A stretch of DNA of 12,913 nucleotides from Coriobacteriaceae bacterium (lineage in GTDB: Bacteria; Actinomycetota; Coriobacteriia; Coriobacteriales; UMGS124): assembly GCA_019420325.1 (NCBI GenBank), contig JAHZHK010000081.1, positions 1-12,913 of the forward strand. Reading direction: 5' to 3'. Below, one piece after another: positions 1-7,934 of this stretch; within the stretch, counting starts at the first letter, position 1; every line of letters starts with the position of its first letter. Position numbers and translations under genes: made by a program. The notes beneath the pieces were generated by a model. That model had not been told where the DNA came from, did not search any database, and was given only the letters and a program-made list of their open reading frames with translations.

Positions 1-31
1 ATCTCATCGGCTCGGAGGTGCAGCAGCACGA

Positions 32-72
32 TACAAAACGAGCCCGCCCGACGCGAGGTGTCGGACGGGCTC
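32..72 (-). terminator. Rho-independent terminator after tRNA-Arg
   Basis: On the minus strand, just downstream of tRNA-Arg, arms of 13 bases (positions 60-72 and 40-52) pair with one mismatch around a short loop, and a TTTT run follows. Stem GC content is very high. This is a standard intrinsic terminator that ends the tRNA transcript. Confidence 0.8.
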
Positions 73-85
73 GAGCAACAACAAC

Positions 86-161
86 TGGCGCCCCAAGTAG
101 GACTCGAACCTACAACAACCGGATTAGAAGGCCGGGACTCTATCCATTGAGCTATTGAGGC
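86..161 (-). tRNA. tRNA-Arg (anticodon TCT)
   Basis: A 76-base tRNA that decodes AGA and AGG arginine codons. The acceptor stem starts GCCTCAA and pairs with TTGGGGC (one G-T wobble). G is the discriminator base and CCA is encoded in the DNA. The D-arm (TAGCTCAATGGATAGAG) and T-arm (GTAGG TTCGAGT CCTAC) are canonical. The anticodon loop is CTTCTAA. The last anticodon-stem pair (31-39) is a C-T mismatch, an oddity that need not impair function. The gene stands alone between the LtaS-like gene and its own terminator. Confidence 0.95.
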
Positions 162-192
162 GCATGACATGGCTCGTCTGAGAGCCAGATGC

Positions 193-198
193 ATTCTA
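193..198 (-). promoter_or_regulatory. Possible -10 box for tRNA-Arg
   Basis: TAGAAT lies about 31 bases upstream of the mature tRNA 5' end, a plausible distance for a short leader cut off by RNase P. No convincing -35 box is seen at 16-18 bases. A short inverted repeat (GGCTC...GAGCC, 171-186) lies in the presumed leader. I see no terminator between the upstream LtaS-like gene and this point, so read-through is also possible. Confidence 0.4.
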
Positions 199-266
199 GC
201 AGAGCAGATACCCCGCAAACGCAAGATTCGCAAAGCACAACTGTTTGAGCACGTCACGCGAGCGAA

Positions 267-2336
267 TCAGTAGCAATCAAAGAGGTTGCGGTACTGGATG
301 AACGTATAGTCGTCATAGACGTCCTTGATGGGACTGTCAAAACCGTTCCAGTACCACATGTCGTCGGCGACATCGAAATACCCGTTCAGGTTGGTGGCGG
401 ACATGGTCTCCATCAGCCTCAGGTGGGCCTTCTGCATGTCAGACAGAGGCAGACCGAGCTCGTACATCGTCTGCGCGCCAAGGTAGCCCACAGACAGGTC
501 GCATGTGGAGTCACAGGCCGAATCGCTGTGAGAGCCGCCGAGGTCGTAGTTTGCCCATACGAAATACTGCGTGGAGAACCTGCGCTGAACCTGCTCAAGG
601 GAGTCAGGGTCGTCCTGGCCGGCCGCGACGGCGAGCTCCTCGTTGAAGCCGGGCTGATGGTCGCCGAAGAACACGACGATGACATGCTTGTCGAGCTTTT
701 CAAGTTCTCCCAAAAACCAAGCAAGGTCCACCTCGGCGGCGTCGATGACAGAGAGGTACTCGCTCATGCCCTCGATGGACTCGCCGTTGACGGTCACGGA
801 GTCATATGGATAGGAATCCAGCAAACCGGTGGTGTACCCGCCGTGCCCCATATAGGTGACGTCGAAGACAAACTGGGGACCGTCCTGAGCGAGAACGTCG
901 AGCACCGCCGCATACGTCTCAGAGTCGCGGATCTTGTCGCGCAGTGTGGCAACGTTGCCAGCGAAATAGCTCTCGCTCAGAAAGTACGTAAAGCCCAGTT
1001 CATCATAAACGACGTCGCGGCGCCAGTTGGAGGCGGCACAGGGGTGGATTGCAGTCGAGGTGTATCCCAGAGCATTGAAGAGCCTGGGAAGCGACTCTGC
1101 GCCGGAAAGGTCGTAGTACATGTACGGGTACACGCCGCCCCCGATCATGCCCAAACTCGACCCGGTAAGGAACTCAAACTCGGTGTTGCACGTGCCGCCG
1201 CCACGCGCGCTCACATAGAGCGTGCCCCGTAGGAGGGCATCGAGCGAGTCGACATACGTCGTGCCTTCGTAGCCCTCGACGCCATCGTACATATTCAAGT
1301 TGCTGAACGACTCGTTCATGACGCAGACGACGCTGGGGGCCTCCTCGCCAGAGCGCTCTTGATAGTATTGGGCCAGAGAGTTCGGGTAGCCAGGATGCTC
1401 GGCATCCCACTGGGCCGCAAGGTCGGCAATCAGATTGTCGGTTTCTTGAGCGTTGTACCCCGAGGGAGACTCGGGCTGGACCTCTTGGAGCCGCTCAAGG
1501 AAGCAAGGAACGGCGCCATAGGTCATGTACGACACCTCGCTGCTCCAAACGTCGACGTCGATGTCGTATTTCTCGCCGATGTTGGTCGTGGCATACCAGT
1601 GCGTAAGGCCAAAAACCGACAAGCAGGCAAGCACGACGTTGACGCTCACGCGCAGAGGCGTGAGATTGGGGTTGGGCAGGCACACCGCACCAGCCGCATA
1701 CAGCAAAAACAGTGCGAGGCAAATGAGCGCCGAATCCTGGAAAACCGGGGTGTAGCCACCTGCCACCTCCACGGCAGTCGACAGGGCAAGCACGTCGGAG
1801 GGAAGAATCGTCGTTCCTTTAAAAAGCATGAGGAAGTAGTCGACATATCCTGCAAACAGGCATATGGCGAGACCGACGATCAGACCCCACATGCGGCGCT
1901 GGCAAAACAGCCAGACCGCCAGAATGAAACCGGCGACGAGGACCAGGTTAAGGCCGACATAGCGAAGCTGCATCTCAAAGAGCATCGTGCTGTAGGCGAA
2001 CTCGATGAGGAAAAACCCAACCGGGACGGCAAGCACCACCATGACAGGGCGGATCTTCGTGGCAACGCCGGCAAGTCTGCGACGAGTTTGCGGTGCAAAA
2101 AGCACGCATCCCACAAGGACCTGCATCGCAAGGGCGACAAACCCAGCCGCGACGCCCGACGACGGGCTGACGCCGCCAAAGGCCGAGAACATCGACCAGG
2201 CAAACAGAAGGCATTCGAGAACGATTGCGCCCGCCATCGAGCGGGTCGACGTGCCTTCCGTTGAGACGGCAAGGCGGTTGAGCGCCCAGATGAGGCTAAT
2301 GACGCAAAGAAGATAGACGAGGGCACTAAAGAGCAT
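267..2336 (-). CDS. LtaS-like membrane phosphoglycerol transferase (LTA synthase family, sulfatase fold)
   Basis: A 689-residue membrane enzyme. The N-terminal third has about eight hydrophobic helices (near 1-22, 33-53, 59-81, 96-117, 124-145, 149-172, 202-220, 229-247). A sulfatase-fold domain facing outside follows from about residue 335. Family active-site motifs are visible: Glu342 in NESF, the nucleophile Thr382 in GGGTCNTEFE, His498 in MGHGGY, and Asp559-His560 in FFGDHQPG. In the family these bind a metal and transfer glycerol phosphate (or a similar group) from a lipid to a surface polymer or glycan. Which polymer is made here cannot be read from sequence. S. aureus LtaS has five helices, so this N-terminus is longer. 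The ATG has a GGGAG ribosome site close upstream. The gene is monocistronic, between two tRNA loci. A family member making another phospho-modification is the main alternative. Confidence 0.85.
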   Translation of the reverse strand: MLFSALVYLLCVISLIWALNRLAVSTEGTSTRSMAGAIVLECLLFAWSMFSAFGGVSPSSGVAAGFVALAMQVLVGCVLFAPQTRRRLAGVATKIRPVMVVLAVPVGFFLIEFAYSTMLFEMQLRYVGLNLVLVAGFILAVWLFCQRRMWGLIVGLAICLFAGYVDYFLMLFKGTTILPSDVLALSTAVEVAGGYTPVFQDSALICLALFLLYAAGAVCLPNPNLTPLRVSVNVVLACLSVFGLTHWYATTNIGEKYDIDVDVWSSEVSYMTYGAVPCFLERLQEVQPESPSGYNAQETDNLIADLAAQWDAEHPGYPNSLAQYYQERSGEEAPSVVCVMNESFSNLNMYDGVEGYEGTTYVDSLDALLRGTLYVSARGGGTCNTEFEFLTGSSLGMIGGGVYPYMYYDLSGAESLPRLFNALGYTSTAIHPCAASNWRRDVVYDELGFTYFLSESYFAGNVATLRDKIRDSETYAAVLDVLAQDGPQFVFDVTYMGHGGYTTGLLDSYPYDSVTVNGESIEGMSEYLSVIDAAEVDLAWFLGELEKLDKHVIVVFFGDHQPGFNEELAVAAGQDDPDSLEQVQRRFSTQYFVWANYDLGGSHSDSACDSTCDLSVGYLGAQTMYELGLPLSDMQKAHLRLMETMSATNLNGYFDVADDMWYWNGFDSPIKDVYDDYTFIQYRNLFDCY

Positions 2337-2370
2337 ATGTCTCCCTATTGCATAGTGAGATATCGATAAC

Positions 2371-2384
2371 GCCTGATGTCAGGC
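2371..2384. promoter_or_regulatory. 14-base inverted repeat upstream of the LtaS-like gene
   Basis: GCCTGA and TCAGGC are perfect 6-base inverted arms around a 2-base centre. The repeat lies between the tRNA terminator and the LtaS-like start, about 35 bases before its ATG. The whole gap between the T-run and the start codon is only 50 bases, so the promoter and any operator must lie here. I cannot assign a convincing -35/-10 pair. Operator function is inference; chance is possible. Confidence 0.3.
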
Positions 2385-2386
2385 AT

Positions 2387-2417
2387 AAAAAAGGACCCGC
2401 CAGTGACTGACGGATCC
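2387..2417 (-). terminator. Rho-independent terminator after tRNA-Gly
   Basis: On the minus strand GGATCCGTCA pairs with TGGCGGGTCC (10 pairs, two G-T wobbles) around a five-base loop and is followed by six T. It ends the tRNA-Pro/tRNA-Gly transcript, 13 bases past tRNA-Gly, and separates it from the LtaS-like gene. Confidence 0.85.
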
Positions 2418-2430
2418 ACATGAAAATCTA

Positions 2431-2506
2431 TGGAGCGGCGGACGGGACTCGAACCCGCAACAATCAGCTTGGAAGGCTGACGCTCTACCAATTGAACTAC
2501 CGCCGC
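2431..2506 (-). tRNA. tRNA-Gly (anticodon TCC)
   Basis: A 76-base tRNA with acceptor stem GCGGCGG pairing with CCGCCGC, discriminator T and encoded CCA. The D-arm begins TAGTTCAATTGGTAGAG, the anticodon loop is CTTCCAA and the T-arm is GCGGG TTCGAGT CCCGT. It reads GGA and GGG glycine codons. It starts one base after the CCA of tRNA-Pro, so the two are almost certainly cut from one precursor. Confidence 0.97.
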
Positions 2507-2507
2507 A

Positions 2508-2584
2508 TGGTCGGGGCGACTGGATTCGAACCAGCGACATCGTGCACCCAAAGCACGCGCGCTACCAGACTGCGCCACGCCCCG
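2508..2584 (-). tRNA. tRNA-Pro (anticodon TGG)
   Basis: A 77-base tRNA with acceptor CGGGGCG pairing with CGCCCCG, discriminator A and encoded CCA. The C1-G72 first pair is typical of bacterial tRNA-Pro. The anticodon stem CGTGC/GCACG encloses TTTGGGT, giving anticodon TGG, and the T-arm is GCTGG TTCGAAT CCAGT. It lies 46 bases after the recN stop codon and one base before tRNA-Gly. Confidence 0.97.
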
Positions 2585-2622
2585 GGAAGAACCACGAACG
2601 TAACCACACGAAGAACTTCAGG

Positions 2623-2653
2623 ATTATAGCCTATCTATCCCCGGCTTTGTCAA
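2623..2653 (-). promoter_or_regulatory. Promoter of the tRNA-Pro/tRNA-Gly pair, overlapping the end of recN
   Basis: A perfect -35 box TTGACA (2648-2653) and a perfect -10 box TATAAT (2623-2628) are separated by 19 bases, two more than the optimum. The -35 lies inside recN, across its Leu543-Asp544-Lys545 codons, and the recN stop codon falls in the spacer. The -10 is 38 bases ahead of the tRNA-Pro 5' end, giving a leader of about 30 bases for RNase P to remove. Confidence 0.75.
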
Positions 2654-4280
2654 GTAGGACACGTGCATGTTCTATGGTCGCTTCATCCTCGTCGCCGGAA
2701 AGCAGGCGTGCCACCTCACGGACACGATCCTCCCCCGAAACCTCGACGAGGCTCGTCACGGGCAGGCCGTCATCGCTGGTCTCGGACTTGCGCACCACAT
2801 AGTGGCTTTGCGCCACGACGGCAAGCTGGGCCAGATGCGTGACAACAATGACTTGGCGCGTTTGTGCGAGCTCGGCAATGACCTGGGCAACCGCGCGGGC
2901 AGTGGAGCCGCCCACACCCGCGTCGATCTCGTCGAAGATGAGGGTCTCGACGTCGTCGCGAGCACCGAGGACCACCTTGATGGACAGCATGACGCGGCTG
3001 AGCTCACCGCCCGAGGCAATGCGCGCAAGCGGTCTGGGCTGCATCGCGGCACCGGGACGATACTGGAACTCGACCGCGTCGGCCCCGCGAGGGCCCCATT
3101 GGGCACGCGGAAGCTCCTCGATGCGTACATCGAGACGTGATGTGCCCATTTCAAGGCGGGCCATTTGAGCACTGACAGCGTCGGCAAACTGAGGGGCGGC
3201 GGCGCGGCGCGCCTGCGAGAGAGCCTCAGCCGCGCTGACAAGCGCTTGCTCGGCGTCATCGAGTGCCGCTTGCAGGCGTCGCAAGACTTCCTGTGAGTCA
3301 TCCACAAGCTCCACGACATGGCATGCCTGGGCATAACGGTCGAACACGTCTGGCATCTCGGGACCGTACGAGCGCAAAAGCCCGGCAAGCTCACCCATGC
3401 GGGCGTCGACGCGGGCATATTCAGCCGGGTCGAACTCGACATCGTCGCGATACCGGCGGACCTCGTGCGCCACGTCCTCGATGGGGAAAATGGCCTCGCG
3501 CAAGGCCTGACAGATGACCGCAAGGTCGGGGTCGAAGCGCTCCGCCGACTCCAGGCTCACGAGGGCCGAGTTGAGCGCGTCGAGCGCACCACCCTCGTCG
3601 CTTATCGACTGGCGCGCCTGCTCACAAGCCTCGAGAAGAGACTCGGCGTGCTCCATTTTGGGAAGCGAGCGCTGAAGCTCCTCGTACTCCCCTTCCTGGG
3701 GCTTCACCTCTTCAAACCGCTCGATGACAAAACGTGCCTCATCTACGGCTTGGACACTTTGATGGCAGTCTTGAAACGCTTGGTCGTACTCCTTCTGCGC
3801 GCGGGAACGCGCCTTCCATGCAACCTCGTAATCGCTCTTTTTTTCAGCGACGGCATCGGTTGCCCAAGCGTCGAGAAGGGCAAGGTGATTCTGCTCGCTC
3901 AGGAGCTTCTGATGGTCGTGCTGGCCGCACAGGTCGATATGGGCGCCTACCGCCTGGGAGAGCTGGCCCACGGTTGCCATCGAGCCGTCAAGCGTGCAAC
4001 GCGAGCGACCCTCGCTGGAAACCCTTCGGCTCACAATATGGCCGTCGGGGAACTCCTGTGCATCGCCCTCGTCGGTGATTTGGGCCTCGACGAGCAGGAA
4101 ATCGCAACCCTGACGCACTTGGCTTGCCTCGGCACGCTCGCCGATGAGCAGCTTTATGGCACTCAACAGGGCCGACTTGCCCGCGCCCGTCTCACCTGTA
4201 AGAACCGTGAGCCCGCGCGAAGGGCAGATGACCGCGTCCTCGATCAAGGCGAGGTCTTTGACATGAAGCTCTTCAATCAC
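2631..4280 (-). CDS. recN: DNA repair protein RecN
   Basis: RecN is an SMC-like ATPase that helps repair double-strand breaks through recombination. The 549 residues match the family length. The N-terminal half-site has Walker A GETGAGKS (29-36, Lys35) and a Q-loop in CGQHDHQ (Gln120). A long helical coiled-coil region spans roughly 150-370. The C-terminal half has the ABC signature ASGGELSR (422-429), Walker B LIFDEID (447-453) with the catalytic Glu451, and the switch His482 in THLAQL. The start is GTG, set by alignment of the MIEELHVKDLALI opening, with GAGG about 8-12 bases upstream. It is the last protein gene of the asp23-to-recN operon, 27 bases after nadK. No LexA-type box is recognisable next to it, so any SOS control would have to act elsewhere. 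Confidence 0.96.
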   Translation of the reverse strand: MIEELHVKDLALIEDAVICPSRGLTVLTGETGAGKSALLSAIKLLIGERAEASQVRQGCDFLLVEAQITDEGDAQEFPDGHIVSRRVSSEGRSRCTLDGSMATVGQLSQAVGAHIDLCGQHDHQKLLSEQNHLALLDAWATDAVAEKKSDYEVAWKARSRAQKEYDQAFQDCHQSVQAVDEARFVIERFEEVKPQEGEYEELQRSLPKMEHAESLLEACEQARQSISDEGGALDALNSALVSLESAERFDPDLAVICQALREAIFPIEDVAHEVRRYRDDVEFDPAEYARVDARMGELAGLLRSYGPEMPDVFDRYAQACHVVELVDDSQEVLRRLQAALDDAEQALVSAAEALSQARRAAAPQFADAVSAQMARLEMGTSRLDVRIEELPRAQWGPRGADAVEFQYRPGAAMQPRPLARIASGGELSRVMLSIKVVLGARDDVETLIFDEIDAGVGGSTARAVAQVIAELAQTRQVIVVTHLAQLAVVAQSHYVVRKSETSDDGLPVTSLVEVSGEDRVREVARLLSGDEDEATIEHARVLLDKAGDR

Positions 4281-4307
4281 CTGATGTGCCTCGTTTCGTT
4301 CGAGGGG

Positions 4308-5162
4308 CTAACGCACCTTGCCGTAGAAGACGCGAGAGACCGACTCAAAGAATGCCTGGTCGCGCGCGCTGAGGAGAACGATATCGTAGTCGGCCCGGCT
4401 CACCGTAAGGCGGCAGGGGGCAATCGACTCAAAAGGGGACTCGCCGTCGATGAAGATGGTCGGGTCGCTCGAACGGTCGGATGCCACCTGGAGCTCCACC
4501 ACATCGGAGGGCGAGGTGACGAACGCGCGGGCCGTAATGGTATGGGGCGCGATGGGCACGCACACCAGCCCCGTAAAGTCAGGCGTGACGATAGGCCCAC
4601 CGGCAGAAAGGGCATAGCCGGTGGAGCCGGTGGCCGTGGACACCACGAAACCGTCACCGCGCAGACGGTCGATGTGCACGCCGTTGGCGGACACGTCGAA
4701 CTCAACCATGCGGCCCGACGCGCCACGGGCGAGCACGACCTCATTGACGGCGTTGGTGCGCAGCGTCGTCTCGTTGCCGTCGCGATCGTAGCCCTCCACC
4801 ACGACAGCCAGCGCCGCGCGGCGAGTGACGTGGAGTTCCTGGGCAAGGGCCTGGCCCACAAGCTGGAACATGTCGGCCTGGTCGAGGTTGGCGTCTGCCG
4901 TCAGGAATCCCAAGTGACCGAAAGAAAGGCCCAGAATCGGAATCTGCAGCGACCCCACAAGACGCGCCGCCCGAAGCAAGGTGCCATCGCCGCCCAGGGA
5001 GACAACGAGGTCAACACCCTCTAGACACGCCTCAGAATCGTTGCCGAAACGCGGGGGCCTCACGACATCGATGAGCTGGTCGTCGAGCCAGGCTTCCAGT
5101 TTTGACGCAGCTTCAACGGAAGCCTCATAGAGCTCGTTTGGAACAAGCATGACACGCATCAC
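4308..5162 (-). CDS. nadK: NAD kinase
   Basis: Phosphorylates NAD to NADP, the cytosolic source of NADP(H) for biosynthesis. The 284 residues carry the family motifs: SLGGDGTLL (GGDGT at 57-61, catalytic Asp59), FGHLGFL (81-87), NE at 140-141, DGFV (170-173), TGSTGYALSAGGPI (178-191) and FIDGE (237-241). The start is GTG at 5162, giving a 4-base overlap with the tlyA stop, or the next codon ATG at 5159, giving a 1-base overlap; an AAGGGA site fits the GTG slightly better. The tlyA-nadK-recN order is a familiar actinobacterial arrangement and implies translational coupling. Confidence 0.95.
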   Translation of the reverse strand: MMRVMLVPNELYEASVEAASKLEAWLDDQLIDVVRPPRFGNDSEACLEGVDLVVSLGGDGTLLRAARLVGSLQIPILGLSFGHLGFLTADANLDQADMFQLVGQALAQELHVTRRAALAVVVEGYDRDGNETTLRTNAVNEVVLARGASGRMVEFDVSANGVHIDRLRGDGFVVSTATGSTGYALSAGGPIVTPDFTGLVCVPIAPHTITARAFVTSPSDVVELQVASDRSSDPTIFIDGESPFESIAPCRLTVSRADYDIVLLSARDQAFFESVSRVFYGKVR

Positions 5163-6007
5163 AGAGCTTCGTTCCCTTCAACACCAGCCTGGTCATGCCA
5201 TGCCTGCGCAACGACGGCATCGACGTCGATTGCCGCCGTGCAGGGCCGCATGCCGGCCAAAACAAAATATTCGATGTTGCCCTTGGCGCCATGGATGGGC
5301 GAGACGCAGGCGCCGCGCACGGACATCCCAGCTTGCGTAAGCCCCGCAATGACGCGTGCGAGGACCTCGCGATGGACCTGGGAATCTCGCACGATGCCGC
5401 CCTCACCGACCTGCGAGCTCGAAGCTTCGAACTGCGGCTTGACAAGCGTGCAGAAAAGACCGTCTTCGCCGAGCATGGACATGACGGCCGGCAAGATGGT
5501 GGCCACCGAGGTAAAGGACACGTCCGCCACAGCAAGGTCGAAAGGCGCCCCTAAGACCTGCGGGTCAGCATCGCAAATGTTCGTACGTTCAAAAAGCGCG
5601 ACGCGCTCGTCGCACCTGAGCCCCCAGTCGAACTGGGCATAGCCCACGTCGACCGAAGCAACACGACGGGCACCCTGCTTGAGCAGGCAATCGGTAAAGC
5701 CGCCGGTGGAACATCCCACATCGACGCAGTTGAGACCATTGACATCTAGGCCAAATGCCAGGAGGGCACCCTCAAGCTTGAGTCCTCCCCTGCTCACATA
5801 GGTACCCAGGCCCTGGGCGCTCTGCTTGCGCGAGCCCTTCACATGCAGGGCAACGCCAGCTTTCACTTGCTGGCCGGGCTTGGTCAGGCGCTCGCCAGCA
5901 GACGAGACCAGCCCCGCCATGACGGCGCGCTCGGCTTCTCGGACATCGCTGAAATAACCCTGCTCGACAAGCTCCGCGTCAAGGCGGCGCTTAACGGCAC
6001 GCGTCAT
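5159..6007 (-). CDS. tlyA: TlyA family rRNA 2'-O-methyltransferase (hemolysin A family)
   Basis: A 282-residue protein of S4 plus FtsJ-like methyltransferase type. In mycobacteria TlyA adds 2'-O-methyl groups to cytidines in 16S and 23S rRNA at the subunit interface and so makes ribosomes sensitive to capreomycin. The S4 RNA-binding part is about residues 4-60. The SAM-binding motif is VDVGCSTGGFTD (95-106). The expected K-D-K-E catalytic set can be placed at Lys77 (SRGGLKL), Asp162 (ADVSF), Lys190 (LVKPQFE) and Glu246 (GNIEYF). The ATG overlaps the dxs stop in an ATGA quartet, so translation is probably coupled. The hemolysin label is historical; an rRNA target is inferred from the family. 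Confidence 0.93.
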   Translation of the reverse strand: MTRAVKRRLDAELVEQGYFSDVREAERAVMAGLVSSAGERLTKPGQQVKAGVALHVKGSRKQSAQGLGTYVSRGGLKLEGALLAFGLDVNGLNCVDVGCSTGGFTDCLLKQGARRVASVDVGYAQFDWGLRCDERVALFERTNICDADPQVLGAPFDLAVADVSFTSVATILPAVMSMLGEDGLFCTLVKPQFEASSSQVGEGGIVRDSQVHREVLARVIAGLTQAGMSVRGACVSPIHGAKGNIEYFVLAGMRPCTAAIDVDAVVAQAWHDQAGVEGNEAL

Positions 6008-7917
6008 CGCTCGCCACCCCGTGTAGGCGCAACGCCTTCGAGCCTGTGCGCCACGGACTCGGCAATACCGTGCGCATCGAGCCCAAGCATCGAAAGGAGC
6101 CCCTCGACGGTACCGTGCCCCACAAACGCATCGGGCAAGCCCAGACGCAGCACCTGAGCCTCGAGGCCGGCGTCGGCAAGCGTCTCGAGCACTGCCGAGG
6201 CGAAACCGCCGGCGACCGTGCCGTCTTCAACACTCACAAGCAGACGGGAATCGCGAGCCGCGGCCTGCACGGCACAGACGTCGACAGGCTTGACCCAACG
6301 CATGTCGAGCACGCGCGCAGAAATGCCGCGCTCCTCCAGCTCTTGGGCAGCCTCGACAGCGCCGCGCACCATACGGCCGACCGCAAGGAAGCTCACATCG
6401 ACGGGGCCTTCGGCCGCGCCATGCACAAGGCGCGCATGGTCGTCGATAGGCTCAACATGCTCAGGAAGCGCAACACCTTGCGCCTTGCCACGAGGGAAAC
6501 GCACGGCGATGGGGCCCGTGGTATCGATGGCAAAGCGCAGCGCACGCGCCAGCTCTGCCTCGTCAGAGGGAGCCAGAATGCGCATGTTGGGAAGCGTGCG
6601 CAGATAGGCCAGGTCGAAAGCGCCATGGTGGGTTGATCCATCCTCTCCCACCAGGCCCGCGCGGTCGACGGCAAAGACGACATGGAGGTTCTGCAGGCAC
6701 ACGTTGGTGGCGATCTCGTCATAGGCGCGCTGCAGGAACGTGGAGTAGATGGCCACCACGGGCACGAACTGGCCGATGGCCAGGCCGCTCGCCATGGTGA
6801 CGGCGCACTCCTCGGCGATGCCGACGTCGAAGAAGCGGCGCGGGAACCGCTTGGCAAAAGCATCGAGACCCGTTCCCGCCGGCATGGCCGCAGTGATGGC
6901 GACAATGCAAGGGTTCACCTCGGCCTCAGCGATAAGGCGCTGGGAAAAGACGCTCGTATAGGTGGGGGCCCCGCCCTTGGACTTGCGAATCTCGCCCGTG
7001 GCGATATCGAAGGGGGCTACACCGTGGAACGCCTCGGGATTGGCCTGAGCAGGTGCATAACCCAGGCCCTTTTTGGTGACGGCATGGATGACGACAGGCT
7101 TGCCCATGTTGAGCGCACGGACGAGCGTCTCCTGGAACAGACGCACATCATGGCCGTCGACAGGGCCGAGGTAGGTAAAGCCCATATCTTCGAAGAACAT
7201 ACCCGGGATGAGGAACTGCTTCGTGGCCTCCTTGGCCTTCTCCCCCAGGCGCACAAGGGTATCGCCCACCTTGCTCGAGCGCGACAGGCCCTCTTCGACC
7301 GAGTCGCGCACGTTGGTGTATGCCTTGCTTGTTCGGATTCCAGCAAGGTAGCTCGAAAAGGCGCCGACCGAGCGCGAAATGCTCATCTCGTTGTCGTTGA
7401 GGATGACAACGAAGCGCTTGAACTGCTGCTGGCCGATATAGTTGAGCGCCTCGTACGAAAGGCCGCCGGCAATCGAGGCGTCACCCACCACGGTGACGAT
7501 ATTCGTGTCGAGGCCCTCGATGTCGCGGGCGAGCGCCAAGCCCAAAGCAGTGGGCAGCGCATCGGAGGCATGCCCGGCGTCATGGACGTCGTAGGGGCTC
7601 TCCATACGGCGGGTAAAGCCCGAGACGCCGCCCTCTTTGCGCAGATGGGCAAACCCCGAACGCCTGCCTGTGAGAAGCTTGTGCGCATAGGCCTGATGGC
7701 CCACGTCGAACAGAAGCTTGTCTTCAGGCAGGTGAAGCACGCGATGCGCGGCGAGGATGATTTCGACCGCTCCCAAGGAAGAAGCCAGGTGGCCTCCGTT
7801 GACGGAGGTAGCCGCAATCATCTCTTCACGCAGCTCTTGGGCCAGCTGCCCGAGCTCGTCAAACGACAAGTCGCGCACATCATCAGGTTTTTGAATGCTG
7901 TCGAGAATCTTTGACAC
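6004..7917 (-). CDS. dxs: 1-deoxy-D-xylulose-5-phosphate synthase
   Basis: A thiamine diphosphate enzyme that condenses pyruvate and glyceraldehyde 3-phosphate, the entry step of the MEP isoprenoid route. Its 637 residues are family length. Visible features are the catalytic histidines His43 (NGGHLASSLG), His298 (AFHGV) and His430 (STHHGAFD), the diphosphate/metal motif GDAS (145-148) with NDNEMSIS (174-181), and the acid Glu369 in GIAEECAV. Where E. coli and Bacillus enzymes read EQH in that motif, this one reads EEC, replacing a usual histidine. The start is GTG, 17 bases after the xseB stop, with only a weak ribosome site. ispA, which often precedes dxs in this block, is absent here. Confidence 0.96.
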   Translation of the reverse strand: MSKILDSIQKPDDVRDLSFDELGQLAQELREEMIAATSVNGGHLASSLGAVEIILAAHRVLHLPEDKLLFDVGHQAYAHKLLTGRRSGFAHLRKEGGVSGFTRRMESPYDVHDAGHASDALPTALGLALARDIEGLDTNIVTVVGDASIAGGLSYEALNYIGQQQFKRFVVILNDNEMSISRSVGAFSSYLAGIRTSKAYTNVRDSVEEGLSRSSKVGDTLVRLGEKAKEATKQFLIPGMFFEDMGFTYLGPVDGHDVRLFQETLVRALNMGKPVVIHAVTKKGLGYAPAQANPEAFHGVAPFDIATGEIRKSKGGAPTYTSVFSQRLIAEAEVNPCIVAITAAMPAGTGLDAFAKRFPRRFFDVGIAEECAVTMASGLAIGQFVPVVAIYSTFLQRAYDEIATNVCLQNLHVVFAVDRAGLVGEDGSTHHGAFDLAYLRTLPNMRILAPSDEAELARALRFAIDTTGPIAVRFPRGKAQGVALPEHVEPIDDHARLVHGAAEGPVDVSFLAVGRMVRGAVEAAQELEERGISARVLDMRWVKPVDVCAVQAAARDSRLLVSVEDGTVAGGFASAVLETLADAGLEAQVLRLGLPDAFVGHGTVEGLLSMLGLDAHGIAESVAHRLEGVAPTRGGER

Positions 7918-7934
7918 GGCAAACCAACTTTGCG

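Noticed and set aside
423..2264. Two plus-strand open frames of 269 and 301 codons opposite the LtaS-like gene
   Set aside because: They are rich in Arg, His and Lys, as expected for the complement of membrane and acidic coding sequence, with no domain seen.
3318..5024. A 568-codon plus-strand open frame opposite recN and nadK
   Set aside because: It is antisense to two clear genes with intact catalytic motifs and shows no domain of its own, so it is a codon-bias shadow.
6682..7914. A 410-codon plus-strand open frame opposite dxs
   Set aside because: It mirrors dxs codons almost exactly end to end and has no recognisable motif or ribosome site.
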